Assembly: GCA_000198515.1 (NCBI GenBank)
Contig: FP929140.1
Coordinates: 3,508,527 to 3,572,526, forward strand
From: a gamma proteobacterium HdN1
GTDB taxonomy: Bacteria > Pseudomonadota > Gammaproteobacteria > Pseudomonadales > Ketobacteraceae
Length of the DNA: 64,000 bases
Direction of reading: 5' to 3'
Positions 20,472 to 30,832 of the stretch are shown here, piece after piece; positions within the stretch are counted from its first letter, which is position 1; the number at the start of each line of letters is the position of its first letter. The notes beneath the pieces were generated by a model that worked only from the letters and a program-made list of their open reading frames with translations, was not told the DNA's origin and did not search any database. The position numbers and the translations under genes were made by a program.

Positions 20472-23441
20472 ATGGATTCTGAACATCTTATCGCCCATGA
20501 ACATTCTATCGCCCATTTTTTTATGGAGCCTCCGGCGGGGCTGGAGTTGGTTGAGGGATATTATCAACCGAGTTTGGTGATGCTCTCGGTGGCGGTGGCA
20601 GTGTCCTTGTCTTGGCTGTCTTTGGTGATGGCAAATACTGCACAACGCTCCAGCGATGCGTATCGGCAGGTGACGATTGCTACGGGTGCGTTTGCGCTGG
20701 GAAGCGGCATCTGGACGATGCATTTTATTGGCATGTTTGCCTACCATCTGCCCGCGCCAGTGCGCTATCACGGCGGGCTTACAGCGGCGTCTATGTTGCC
20801 TGCGCTGGCGGCGGCATGGGTGACCTTGAGCATTTTAACCAAACCCGACATTACTAAGGCGCGATTGTTGTTGGGCGGGGTGTTGATGGGAGCAGGTATT
20901 GGCACCATGCACTACGGTGGGATGATGGCCATTGAGACGCCCTTAGTCATGCGCCATGACCCCTTGATGTTTGCGGTGTCCATTGTTGTGGCAGTGGTGC
21001 TTGCGGTTTTGGCGATTGGGATTCGATTTGGCTTGCAGAGTCTGCAGTTCAATCGACGTGCACGGTTTTGGCTCAGTGGCGCCATCATGGGCTGCGCAAT
21101 CGCTGGAATGCACTACACCGCAATGCAGGCGGTGCATTTCTACGGTGAGCCAACCAAAGAAAATTCTGGGCTGTATATCAGCGCCTTTTTGGTGGCCTTA
21201 GCGATTGCATCCATCGCGATAACGGTTGCGATGACGGTGGGTGCGCTCAATAGTCTGTTTCATTCGCGCGAGTTAAATCGTGAAATTCAGGCGGCTCGGC
21301 AGCGTTTGGAGGCTGTTTTTAGTACTACGGTGGATGCAATGATCACCATTACGCCGAAGGGAATGGTTCAGGAATTTAGCCCTTCTGCGACACGTTTGTT
21401 CGGTTACCTTGCGCAGGAGGTGGTTGGACAAAACGTAAAAATGCTGATGCCTGAACCCTATCGCACCGAGCACGATGGGTATCTACAGCGTTATATGACG
21501 ACACGCGAGCGCCGCGTAATTGGCATTGGTCGAGAGGTGGTGGGTTTGCGAAAAGATGGCTCCATTTTTCCCATGCGGCTGGCGGTTGGGCAGGCAGATT
21601 TATCGAGTGGCGAGACGCTTTTTGTGGGTATGGTGAGTGATCTGAGTCAGCGTAAAGCGATGGAGGATTCTTTGCGAGAGGCTGCGGAGCACGCAGAGCG
21701 CGCAGCTGCAGCAAAGACGCGGTTTTTGGGCAACATGAGCCACGAAATTCGCACGCCTATGAATGCAATTATTGGGTTCACCGATGTGTTGTTGCAAACC
21801 GAACTTACGCCAAAGCAGCGCGGGTATTTAACTACGGTAAGCCAATCCTCGCGAACCTTATTGGCGCTTTTGAACGATATTCTGGACGTTACCAAGCTGG
21901 ATTCTGGCAAGGTGGTGCTGGAATCGACGGATTTTTCGCTGCGCGCAGTGAGTGAACTTGTGGATGCGACGTTGCGAGTAAGTGCCGAGCGTAAGGGCTT
22001 GGTTTTTTCTTGTGTTTATCCAGATCAAGTGCCGGAGTTTTTCAAAGGAGATTCGCTGCGAATTGGGCAAGTGCTTACAAATCTGGTCGGAAATGCGATT
22101 AAGTTTACCGAGTCTGGTGAGGTACGCTTGCTGTTTGGCTATGAGAGTGGACAGGTACATATTCAGGTGTCGGATACGGGAATTGGAATGAGCCAAGCGC
22201 AGGCTGCCACGATTTTTGATCCATTTACGCAAGCTGATGCTTCCATTAGTCGGCGCTTTGGCGGAACTGGTTTAGGAACTACGATTTCGCGCCAGTTGGT
22301 AGATGTGATGGGTGGGCGGATTGAGGTGGAGAGCGAACTCGGCAAGGGCTCGATCTTTCACGTGTGGTTGCCACTTGCCGTGGGTAGCAAGCCGGATGTA
22401 GCGCACGAGGTGGCGCCGGTTTCACGGGCGCAGCAGTTGAAGGGCTTACCGTCGCTGCATATTCTGATTGCAGATGATGTGGAACAGAATCTTGAGCTGC
22501 TTACGCTAGTGCTGGAGGGAAAAGGCCATACGGTTGTGAAGGCGCGCAACGGCAATCAGGCGTTGAACGCCTATATTGACGGAACATTTGATGTGGTGCT
22601 CATGGATGTTCATATGCCGGAAGTCGATGGTTTGCAGGCGGCGCGTTCGATTCGTGATTATGAGAAACACAAGGGGCGGCCGCATACGCCAATTGTTGCA
22701 CTCACCGCAAGCGTTATGGAAAGCGATCGAAGGCAGACAGAACAAGCCGGGATGGATGGCTTTGCCGGCAAGCCGCTGGATCCGCCCGCATTGTTTGCCG
22801 AAATTGCACGTTTGCTAGGCTATCAAAGGGGGGCACCGCGAGCATTGCCCAAGGTAGAAAACGGTACCGCCATCGACTGGGTGCGAGGTGTGAGTTTGTG
22901 GGGCGATCAGACGCGTCTTACTGGAAAAATTCACGATTTCTTTGCAAAAAACCATCAGCTGGCGTGGTCTGCACTTGATCAGGATGCGCTGGTTTTTGCC
23001 TTGCACGGTATAAAAGGCGTAGCGGGTAACTTAGGTTTGATGCCCTTGAGCCGCTGGGCGGGTGCTTTAGAACAAAAAGGGAGGGGCGGAGAGACGTTGG
23101 ATGCGAGCGTTATCGCGCGGGAGGCAGCGCACTATTTTGAAGCGATTCAGAAAGAGTTGCGTAGTACGGGGGATTCCGCAGGTACAGAGGGTGCCCGCAG
23201 TACGGTGGATGCAACGTCTGAAGCGCGCGGCGTGGGTGCAGGGGTTAATTTATCTGAACTTCTCACGCAACTGCACGCAACAGTTGAAGACAATCGCTTG
23301 GATGATAGATTACTGGAATCCCTCTCTGCTGCCGCGCAAACGAAAGCCGGAGCGATTCGCGCAGCGCTAGAGGAATTTGATTTCTCGCAGGCGCTTATTT
23401 TGATTGAGCAGTGGCAAGCGGAGCTGGTAGCGAAAAATTGA
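20472..23441 (+). CDS. MHYT-PAS hybrid sensor histidine kinase with REC and Hpt domains
   Basis: 989 aa from the ATG at 20472 (GAGG six bases upstream; a GTG at 20457 is also in frame). Seven membrane helices at about 35-255 carry three MHYT motifs (MHFIGM, MHYGGM, MHYTAM), proposed elsewhere to bind copper and sense O2, CO or NO. A PAS domain follows (about 285-400), closely like the FixL haem PAS (GQNVKMLMPEPYRTEHDGY), with His334 and Arg354 at the haem-ligand and O2-contact spacing. Then come HisKA (His424 in MSHEIRTPMNA), HATPase (DTGIGMS, GGTGLG), a receiver with Asp712 (LMDVHMPEVDG) and an Hpt domain with His845 in HGIKGVAGNLG. It is a complete phosphorelay protein; no cognate output regulator is adjacent. 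Confidence 0.9.
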   Translation: MDSEHLIAHEHSIAHFFMEPPAGLELVEGYYQPSLVMLSVAVAVSLSWLSLVMANTAQRSSDAYRQVTIATGAFALGSGIWTMHFIGMFAYHLPAPVRYHGGLTAASMLPALAAAWVTLSILTKPDITKARLLLGGVLMGAGIGTMHYGGMMAIETPLVMRHDPLMFAVSIVVAVVLAVLAIGIRFGLQSLQFNRRARFWLSGAIMGCAIAGMHYTAMQAVHFYGEPTKENSGLYISAFLVALAIASIAITVAMTVGALNSLFHSRELNREIQAARQRLEAVFSTTVDAMITITPKGMVQEFSPSATRLFGYLAQEVVGQNVKMLMPEPYRTEHDGYLQRYMTTRERRVIGIGREVVGLRKDGSIFPMRLAVGQADLSSGETLFVGMVSDLSQRKAMEDSLREAAEHAERAAAAKTRFLGNMSHEIRTPMNAIIGFTDVLLQTELTPKQRGYLTTVSQSSRTLLALLNDILDVTKLDSGKVVLESTDFSLRAVSELVDATLRVSAERKGLVFSCVYPDQVPEFFKGDSLRIGQVLTNLVGNAIKFTESGEVRLLFGYESGQVHIQVSDTGIGMSQAQAATIFDPFTQADASISRRFGGTGLGTTISRQLVDVMGGRIEVESELGKGSIFHVWLPLAVGSKPDVAHEVAPVSRAQQLKGLPSLHILIADDVEQNLELLTLVLEGKGHTVVKARNGNQALNAYIDGTFDVVLMDVHMPEVDGLQAARSIRDYEKHKGRPHTPIVALTASVMESDRRQTEQAGMDGFAGKPLDPPALFAEIARLLGYQRGAPRALPKVENGTAIDWVRGVSLWGDQTRLTGKIHDFFAKNHQLAWSALDQDALVFALHGIKGVAGNLGLMPLSRWAGALEQKGRGGETLDASVIAREAAHYFEAIQKELRSTGDSAGTEGARSTVDATSEARGVGAGVNLSELLTQLHATVEDNRLDDRLLESLSAAAQTKAGAIRAALEEFDFSQALILIEQWQAELVAKN

Positions 23442-23508
23442 AGCAGCGCTTGTGAATGCGTAGGCGAAGCGGTAGGTAGGATTGGGCGGGAGTTGATGGG
23501 AAGAATTT

Positions 23509-26500
23509 ATGGTTGCGAGCAGTGAAACCCTTACGCGCGGGCTTGTGATTCTGCATGGAAATCGGCTTGAATCCTTGCGTGATTTAGCCATTGAATGGGT
23601 GCGTGCTCACCCACTTTCGCCATTGGAGGACGAAGTCTTTATCGTGCAGAGTAACGGCATGGCGCAGTGGCTCAAGCTTGCGTTTGCGGAGCAGAAGGGG
23701 CTAGGGATTAGCGCATCTATGCGCTTTACGATGCCATCGCGCTTTTTATGGCAAGCAAATCGGATGGTGCTGGGTGCGGATTCGGTTCCTGAGACTTCTG
23801 CTTTTGACAAAAGCCGTTTGGTGTGGCGAATTTATCGCTGGCTGGTTCATGAATTGCCAGCGTTTGCGGAATTCAGCGCAGCAGAAACGGAAGCACCGGC
23901 GCACTCATTCGCCGCGCTGCGTGCATATTTAGGCGATGCGAGCGATGTTGCGAAATGTTTCGGGCTTGCGCAGAGGCTTGCAGATCTGTTTGATCAGTAC
24001 CAGGTGTATCGGGCAGATTGGCTCAATGACTGGCAGCAGGGTAGGGATGTGTTGCGCAACGCAACGGGAGAAGGTGCGTTTCTGGCAGATGTAAGTGTCC
24101 CAGATGGCCAATACTGGCAGCCAGCGCTCTGGCGTATCCTTCTGAATGAGACTTCAGAGCTGGGCCAACAGAGTGGGCGCTCTAAGGTCCATCAGCGCTT
24201 TTTATCGGCATTGTCGCTAGCGAAGGAGTGCGAATCTGAATGGAACTTGCCGCGCCGAATTCAGGTTTTTGGCATTTCTTCGATGTCTACGCAGATGTTG
24301 GAGGCGATTGCTGCAATTGCACGGCACGCACAGGTAATGCTTTATGTGCTGAATCCATCGCCGCATTATTGGATGGATATTATGGATGGTCGCGAGCTGT
24401 TGGGAATTCACCGCCATCGCCATGCACATAAAGCCAGTTTGCCGCAGGGGTTATCAAGCGAGAAAATGGCGATGCGTGTAAATCCCTTGCTGGCTGCGTG
24501 GGGAAAGCAGGGGCGTGACTATATTGGGCTGCTCTATCACTATGATGCAAATGAGACGTCACATCGTAAAATCGATTTTTTTGAGGCGCCGCGAGAGGTG
24601 GAAGGCGACACCTTGTTAGCGTGTGTGCAAGACGATATTTTTGAGCTGCGCCCAGCGCCAGCGAGCCCGGCCGACCGCGTCCCTGTAGCGGCGGAAGACC
24701 TATCGGTTCAGTTTCATCTCTGCCATTCTCGGCAACGTGAGGTAGAGGTTCTGCACGATCGCTTGTTGGATTTGATGGAGCGAGTCCCTGATTTGCAGGC
24801 GCGCGACATTATCGTCATGGCGCCCGATATTGAGCAGTATGCAGCGCACGTAGATGCCGTTTTCGGGAATATCGAAACTGATCGTGCGCGTTATATTCCT
24901 TTTACCTTATCCGACCGAAGGCAGCGTGCCAGCCATCCACTCGCCGCCGCGTTGGATGCCTTGTTGCGGCTTCCCGATATGCGTTTTAGCGTGTCGGATG
25001 TGTTGGCCTTGCTGGATGTTCCGGCGGTTCGTAAGCGTTTTGATTTGGCCGAGACAGACCTTTCAACCCTGCGGCGCTGGATGGAGCAGGCAGGGGTGCG
25101 TTGGGGGCTTCATGAAGCGCAACGAAGTAGCCTTGATCTGCCTGTCGGTTTCGCTGCGAATACTTGGCAATTTGGCCTGCGCCGTATGTTTTTGGGCTAC
25201 GCGGTGGGTGAGGGGCAGGCTTGGCAGGATGTCCAGCCTTTTGCTCCGGTTTCTGGCTTAGAGGGGGCGTTAGCGGGAAAGCTGCAAGCCCTGATGTTGG
25301 CGCTGGAGCGTTTGTGGGAACAATTTCGCTGTGTCCATACGGTTGCCGCATGGGCAGATAATTTGCGCGCGATGTGCGATTTATTGTTCGATGCAGAGGA
25401 TGAGTCGGATCGGTTTATTCTGTTGCGGTTTCAGGAGGCGATTCACGATTGGCAAATGGCCTGTTCTGAAGGTGGCATTGAGAATGAAACGCTGCCCTTG
25501 CTGGTGGTGAGGGAGTCGCTATTAAGTGCTTTGGATAGCGAAGGATTGTCGCAGCGTTTTCTTGCGGGGTGCGTGAATTTCTGCACCTTGATGCCGATGC
25601 GCTCGATTCCGTTTCGCGTAGTTTGTCTGCTTGGAATGAATGATGGGGAATATCCTCGTAGCCGTAAGCCGATGGATTTCGACCTGATGGCGGGGCGTTA
25701 TCGTCCTGGTGATCGTTCACGGCGCGATGACGATCGTTATTTGTTTCTGGAGGCGCTGCTCTCTGCACGGCAGGTGTTCTATGTAAGCCACGTGGGGCGT
25801 AGTATTCGAGATGACAGCACAAGGCCACCCTCGGTTTTGGTTGCGCAGTTGCGTGATTATCTTGAGGCCGCTTACTGTTTGGAGAGCGACGATCAGGAAG
25901 TTTCGTCTGCATTGTTGGATTCCATTACTTTCGAACACCCACTGCAGCCCTTCAGTGCGCGTTATTTCGGCGTTGATCCGCGATTTTTTTCTTATGCAGA
26001 GGAGTGGCGGAACGCGCATAACGCACCTGCTGGAAACGCTGCGAATGTGTTGCCAGAATTGAGGCTTGAATTTCCGCTCTCGCTTGCACAAATCGAAAAT
26101 TTTCTGCGAGAGCCGGTAGAGTGGTTTTACGCAACCCGCTTGGAAGTTTCTCAAAAGCAGGAAGAAGAGGCAGATTTTGATAACGAAACCTTTTCGATTG
26201 ATGCATTGCAATCCTACGAATTTGGCAAAGAATTGATCGAGGCGGCGCGTTTGGATGCGGTCTCCTTTGATGAAACCGTGGCACGCTGGCGTCGTGAGGG
26301 GCGCATTCCGGTTGCGCAGTGGGGGGCGCTTGCGACCCATGATTTGTATAATAATGCGAAAAAAGTTTGGGACTCGTTAGAAAGCATCATTGGAAATCTG
26401 CATGCGCTTCAAGAACCCCTAGAAATTCGGGTTCCTACCGACTTTCCGAGGGTTGAGGATTGGGCGAGTTCTTTATATTGCGACAATTCAACGCCGGAAA

Positions 26501-27027
26501 GGCCACCCTACAGGATGCTGGAATGGCGCCCTTCCAAATCGCGCGGGAAAATCAATAAGGGCGCAAAGTATCATTACTTTATTCGCCTGTGGGTTGCGCA
26601 GGTATGCCTTGCCGCGCAGGGAATTGAAGTTGAGTCGGTGCTGATCGCAGCAGATAAAGTCTATCGTCTTCCTCCAATCAGCAAAGAGCGTGCCTTGCAG
26701 CAACTCGCTCTCTGGATTCAAGCGATGGAGATTGGCATCAATCAACCACTCGCGATCAACCGCGACGCAGCGCTTGGCTATTGGCGCGTAAGATTGGGTA
26801 AAATAAAGAATGTCGATGCCGCATTAGCCGAGGCGGCAAAGATTTTTGAAGCGCAAGACAAATATAGCAATAGCCAACTCGAACGACACCCTCTTTTCTG
26901 GCGTTGCTACCCAGAGTGGAGTCGAATGTCCGAAGGCTTCGAGCGTTGGGCAACAGAACTTTACGGTGACCTAGTGCAATGGGTTCATTCGGAAGCGGGG
27001 GGAGATGCGCACGATGACGCAGAATGA
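23509..27027 (+). CDS. recC: Exodeoxyribonuclease V subunit RecC
   Basis: 1172 aa (E. coli 1122). RecC is the Chi-recognition subunit of RecBCD and has an inactive helicase-like fold. The N-terminus LVILHGNRLESLRDLAIEW, then VQSNGMAQWLKLAFAEQKG and the later MPMRSIPFRVVCLLGMNDG with YPRSRKPMDFDLM are diagnostic. GGGAAG precedes the ATG. It overlaps recB by 14 bases. The order recC-recB-recD lacks the ptrA gene that separates recC and recB in E. coli. Confidence 0.96.
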   Translation: MVASSETLTRGLVILHGNRLESLRDLAIEWVRAHPLSPLEDEVFIVQSNGMAQWLKLAFAEQKGLGISASMRFTMPSRFLWQANRMVLGADSVPETSAFDKSRLVWRIYRWLVHELPAFAEFSAAETEAPAHSFAALRAYLGDASDVAKCFGLAQRLADLFDQYQVYRADWLNDWQQGRDVLRNATGEGAFLADVSVPDGQYWQPALWRILLNETSELGQQSGRSKVHQRFLSALSLAKECESEWNLPRRIQVFGISSMSTQMLEAIAAIARHAQVMLYVLNPSPHYWMDIMDGRELLGIHRHRHAHKASLPQGLSSEKMAMRVNPLLAAWGKQGRDYIGLLYHYDANETSHRKIDFFEAPREVEGDTLLACVQDDIFELRPAPASPADRVPVAAEDLSVQFHLCHSRQREVEVLHDRLLDLMERVPDLQARDIIVMAPDIEQYAAHVDAVFGNIETDRARYIPFTLSDRRQRASHPLAAALDALLRLPDMRFSVSDVLALLDVPAVRKRFDLAETDLSTLRRWMEQAGVRWGLHEAQRSSLDLPVGFAANTWQFGLRRMFLGYAVGEGQAWQDVQPFAPVSGLEGALAGKLQALMLALERLWEQFRCVHTVAAWADNLRAMCDLLFDAEDESDRFILLRFQEAIHDWQMACSEGGIENETLPLLVVRESLLSALDSEGLSQRFLAGCVNFCTLMPMRSIPFRVVCLLGMNDGEYPRSRKPMDFDLMAGRYRPGDRSRRDDDRYLFLEALLSARQVFYVSHVGRSIRDDSTRPPSVLVAQLRDYLEAAYCLESDDQEVSSALLDSITFEHPLQPFSARYFGVDPRFFSYAEEWRNAHNAPAGNAANVLPELRLEFPLSLAQIENFLREPVEWFYATRLEVSQKQEEEADFDNETFSIDALQSYEFGKELIEAARLDAVSFDETVARWRREGRIPVAQWGALATHDLYNNAKKVWDSLESIIGNLHALQEPLEIRVPTDFPRVEDWASSLYCDNSTPERPPYRMLEWRPSKSRGKINKGAKYHYFIRLWVAQVCLAAQGIEVESVLIAADKVYRLPPISKERALQQLALWIQAMEIGINQPLAINRDAALGYWRVRLGKIKNVDAALAEAAKIFEAQDKYSNSQLERHPLFWRCYPEWSRMSEGFERWATELYGDLVQWVHSEAGGDAHDDAE

Positions 27028-30000
27028 AACGATTGCTCCAGAAGTTTTGCCCTTAGCCTTACGCTTGCCGTTACAAGGTGTTCGTCTGATTGAAGCAAGT
27101 GCGGGTACGGGAAAAACCTTCACCATTGCCGCGCTTTATTTGCGCCTGATCCTTGGCCATCAAAGCACACTGGGAAGGCCGCTCACCCCTCGTGATATTT
27201 TGGTGGTGACGTTTACGCAAGCTGCCGCAGAGGAATTACGTGGCAGAATTCGCGCCCGCTTATATGAAGGTGCACAAGCGATGCGTGGCGTCGAATTGCC
27301 TTCGGAGAGCATTCTTTGCGCGCTATATCAAGAATATGAAGCGCAGGGAATGCGAGAGCGGGCGGGCTATCTGCTGCAACAAGCAGCGGAGAATATGGAT
27401 GAGGCGGCAATTTATACCATTCACGCATGGTGTCAGCAGGTGTTGCAGCAGCATGCATTTGCGAGCGGCGCAAGCTTTGGGAAAACCTTGCAACAGGACG
27501 AGAAGGTTTTGTTGGAAGTTTGCGTAAGGGATTATTGGCGCAGTTTTTTTTACTCCCAAGGGGAATATCAGGCCGCGTGGCTTTTTGCACAGTGGAAAAC
27601 GCCAGAAGCCTTACTGGAGGCGTTAAAAAAACCATTGGAACTGGCCGATTCGAACCTTGCTTTGCCCAGCCAGCGCAAGCTTGATCTTGCGGTAGGTTCA
27701 TTGATGAAGTTGCGTGTGCAGATTGCGAATGGTGGCGATGACATTGCAGGCTACGTTGAGGAAGCGCTGAAAAGTGGCGCGCTCAACAAGAAAACCTACA
27801 AGGAAGCTGCGCTTTATGAGAATTTACTGCTGCTCTTGGAATGGGCTCGTTCGCCTGAAAATACGCCAAGTGTAGGCCCAAGCGAAATTGGCAAATTGCT
27901 CAAGTTTTGGTCTTACAATGAACTCAAAAGAAAGACAAATAAAGGCAAGGCAGCTTGCCCTCCTGATGTTCTGAAATACATTGATGAGCACCTAGAAAAA
28001 AAATCGGACGATGAGATTAAGCACGACTACTTGCTACATGCGGTGAACTGGGTTCGCAAGAGAATGGTGCATGAGAAAGCGCAGCGCTCTGCAATGTACT
28101 TCGATGATCTGATTAACGATGTCGAGAGCGCGCTAACCGCACCGAATGGGAGTAGTTTGGCAACATTGTTGCGTGATCGATTTCCAGTAGCAATGATTGA
28201 TGAGTTCCAAGACACTGACCAAACCCAGTATTCTTCCTTCCGCGCCATTTATGCGGATAGCTCCGATCAAGATCGCTACGATCAAGATAGCTCCGATCAA
28301 GATAGCTCCAAGCAAGATAGCTCTCGGCAGGACAACCGGCAGTGCGCCTTGCTATTGATTGGTGATCCAAAGCAGGCAATCTACAGTTTTCGCGGGGCGG
28401 ATATTTTTACCTACCTACAAGCTCGAAAAGACACTCATGGAAAACATTATACATTAGACACAAATTACCGCTCAGTAGACACATTAATACGTGGAGTGAA
28501 CGCCTTATTTAGCATGAATTTGCGCCAGCTAAAGGGGGAAGCGTTTATCTTTTCCGACATCCCGTTTTTGCCGGTGAATTCCGCCCCGGCCAAATCGAGT
28601 TTTGTCTGGAACGACAAAGAGATCGCTGATCTATGCTTCTGGACTTACGATGCCGCGAGCCCAGAAGAGGTGTTCACAAAAGGTGAATATCAAATGCAGC
28701 TGGCCGCAAAAACTGCGAACACGATTGTTGAATTATTGCAGGCTTCGCAGTGTGGTCGGGCTTATTTTCGCAGTCAGGATGGCAAGGAAACACCCCTGAA
28801 GGCGGCGGATATCGCAATTTTAGTGCGCAGCCGAGGCGAAGCGAGCGTGATGCGCGATGCGCTTGAATTGGCCAATGTTCGCAGCGTCTATTTAAGCCAG
28901 CGCGATAGCGTATTTGCGAGCGCGGAGGCAAACACGCTGCTGGTTTGGATGGACGCCGTCGCTCAGCCAGAAAATGAACGCCTACTGCGCGCTGCGCTGG
29001 CAACCCCGCATTTATATCGAAGCGATGCGAACTTGGACGATCTGCTTCGTGATGAAATCGCGTGGGAAGAAACGCTGGAGTTTTTCAAACAGTTGCGAGC
29101 TGATTGGCTGAAGCACGGGGTCTTGCCGATGGTGCGACGCTTGATGCAGCGCTACGATGTCGCAAATCACTTGCTGCACGAGCGAAAAGAGCGTGTTTTA
29201 ACTAATTTTCTGCATCTTTCCGAATGGCTACAAACAGCGGCAGCCTCGCTTGACGGCGAACATGCGCTGATCCGTTTGCTGCGCGATAAAATTCGTAGTG
29301 CGAAGCTCGGCCAAGATACCGAAGAAAACGTGCTGCGTTTAGAAAGCGATGAACAGTTGCTCAAGATTATTACCATTCACAAAAGCAAGGGATTGGAATA
29401 TCCGCTGGTTTTCTTACCCTTTGCAAGCAATGCCGGTCACCCTGACGATGCGCCATTTGCGTGGCATGACGCGCAGGATCAGCGGCGTGTGTTATGGAAC
29501 TACGATCCAGAAAAACTCAAAGAAAAAGCAACGGAAGCTTTTTTACGCGAAAAATTAGCGGAAGATCTGCGTTTGTTTTATGTCGCGGTAACGCGAGCGC
29601 GCCATGCGTGTTGGGTGGGCGCGGCGCCCGTTGGAAAAAAGCCTACGAAGGATAAGTCGGAGTGCCTTTTGGAAAACAACGTGCTTGCGTGGCTTTTGGC
29701 GGGAAAACAGAGCCTCACTTTAGCAGAATACCAACAGGCGCTAAAACATTTTTCGGGCACCAGCAACCCGATTGTTCTACAGGCGACTCAGTTCTTAGAT
29801 TTGGAAGACGCGAGCAGTCGGCAGATCTTTCATTCCGGTGAACAGGTTTGCGCGCTGCAGGAAGTACGTCAGGCCCAAAAGAGGGAGGCGCAAGGCTGGA
29901 TTATTACCAGCTATACTGGAATTGTTTGGGGCAAAACCTCGATTTCTTCTAGTGCAGACTCGGCGAAGGAAGGAAATGTACAAGAGGAAAGTCATCTGCA

Positions 30001-30832
30001 AGAAAATGTCCAAAATTCTACGCCCTCGGGGGAAGCGGAAATCGCCCAAGCGCCGCCAAGAGACATCCACTCTTTCCCAGCAGGTGCGGCACCAGGTACC
30101 TTTTTGCACTCGCTATTGGAATGGGCGGGAAATTATGGATTTAGGCGGCTGATTGAAGATGCTAAAGATCAAGACAAAGCCGCTTCCTTAATGGAACAGT
30201 TTCAATCACAGTGCGAGCGTTATCAGTATATCGAATGGCAAGAGGTGTTGTGGCCGTGGATGATCGCCTTTCTTCAGACTCCGCTGAATCAGCCCTCGGA
30301 ACCATTTTCGATTAGCACGCTTTCGCGCTTACAGTATCAGGTGGAAATGGAGTTTTTACTATCCCTGTCTGCCTTTCACCAGCAAACGCTGGATCGCATG
30401 ATCTGCGAAAGTGAGTACCCAGGAATCGCAAGGCCGCAGTTAATGAGAAGGCAGGTTGAGGGAATGCTCAAAGGATTTATTGATTTAGTTTGCGAGCATG
30501 CTGGCCGCTATTACGTGGTAGATTACAAGTCGAATTATTTAGGCGCAGACCGTTCGGCCTATACCCCAGCGGCGATGCAAAAGGCGATTTTAGAACATCG
30601 CTACGATGTTCAGTATGTGCTGTATACGATTGCATTGCACCGCCTTCTTAAGATACGCCTCGGCGAAAACTACGATTACGATCGCCATATTGGCGGCGCG
30701 ATTTACTTGTTTCTACGCGGCGTAGACGCAGAGGGGAACGGTATATTTGTGCGCCGCATTCCTTATGAAACGCTGCTTTCGCTTGAGAAAATGTTTTGGG
30801 GGGAAACGGCATGCACCAATCTAACGGGGTGA
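27014..30832 (+). CDS. recB: Exodeoxyribonuclease V subunit RecB
   Basis: 1272 aa from the ATG at 27014 (GGAG nine bases upstream; an ATG at 27005 is also possible but too close to the Shine-Dalgarno). It is the SF1 3'-5' helicase plus nuclease of RecBCD. Walker A EASAGTGKTFTIAALYL, motif II MIDEFQDTD, DPKQAIYSFRGAD, HKSKGLEYPLVF and VAVTRARH are the UvrD-type helicase motifs. The C-terminal nuclease has GFIDLVCEHAGRYYVVDYKSN. A 15-bp repeat (28256-28330) inserts a DSSDQ-type pentapeptide five times between helicase motifs II and III. Overlaps recD by 22 bases. Confidence 0.96.
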   Translation: MTQNETIAPEVLPLALRLPLQGVRLIEASAGTGKTFTIAALYLRLILGHQSTLGRPLTPRDILVVTFTQAAAEELRGRIRARLYEGAQAMRGVELPSESILCALYQEYEAQGMRERAGYLLQQAAENMDEAAIYTIHAWCQQVLQQHAFASGASFGKTLQQDEKVLLEVCVRDYWRSFFYSQGEYQAAWLFAQWKTPEALLEALKKPLELADSNLALPSQRKLDLAVGSLMKLRVQIANGGDDIAGYVEEALKSGALNKKTYKEAALYENLLLLLEWARSPENTPSVGPSEIGKLLKFWSYNELKRKTNKGKAACPPDVLKYIDEHLEKKSDDEIKHDYLLHAVNWVRKRMVHEKAQRSAMYFDDLINDVESALTAPNGSSLATLLRDRFPVAMIDEFQDTDQTQYSSFRAIYADSSDQDRYDQDSSDQDSSKQDSSRQDNRQCALLLIGDPKQAIYSFRGADIFTYLQARKDTHGKHYTLDTNYRSVDTLIRGVNALFSMNLRQLKGEAFIFSDIPFLPVNSAPAKSSFVWNDKEIADLCFWTYDAASPEEVFTKGEYQMQLAAKTANTIVELLQASQCGRAYFRSQDGKETPLKAADIAILVRSRGEASVMRDALELANVRSVYLSQRDSVFASAEANTLLVWMDAVAQPENERLLRAALATPHLYRSDANLDDLLRDEIAWEETLEFFKQLRADWLKHGVLPMVRRLMQRYDVANHLLHERKERVLTNFLHLSEWLQTAAASLDGEHALIRLLRDKIRSAKLGQDTEENVLRLESDEQLLKIITIHKSKGLEYPLVFLPFASNAGHPDDAPFAWHDAQDQRRVLWNYDPEKLKEKATEAFLREKLAEDLRLFYVAVTRARHACWVGAAPVGKKPTKDKSECLLENNVLAWLLAGKQSLTLAEYQQALKHFSGTSNPIVLQATQFLDLEDASSRQIFHSGEQVCALQEVRQAQKREAQGWIITSYTGIVWGKTSISSSADSAKEGNVQEESHLQENVQNSTPSGEAEIAQAPPRDIHSFPAGAAPGTFLHSLLEWAGNYGFRRLIEDAKDQDKAASLMEQFQSQCERYQYIEWQEVLWPWMIAFLQTPLNQPSEPFSISTLSRLQYQVEMEFLLSLSAFHQQTLDRMICESEYPGIARPQLMRRQVEGMLKGFIDLVCEHAGRYYVVDYKSNYLGADRSAYTPAAMQKAILEHRYDVQYVLYTIALHRLLKIRLGENYDYDRHIGGAIYLFLRGVDAEGNGIFVRRIPYETLLSLEKMFWGETACTNLTG
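28256..28330 (+). repeat. 15-bp tandem repeat inside recB, five copies
   Basis: Units gatagctccgatcaa at 28256-28270 and 28286-28300, with variants at 28271, 28301 and 28316. It encodes an acidic, polar run just after MIDEFQDTDQTQYSSFRAIYAD is split (motif II) and before LLIGDPKQAIYSFRG (motif III), presumably a surface loop. Confidence 0.9.
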
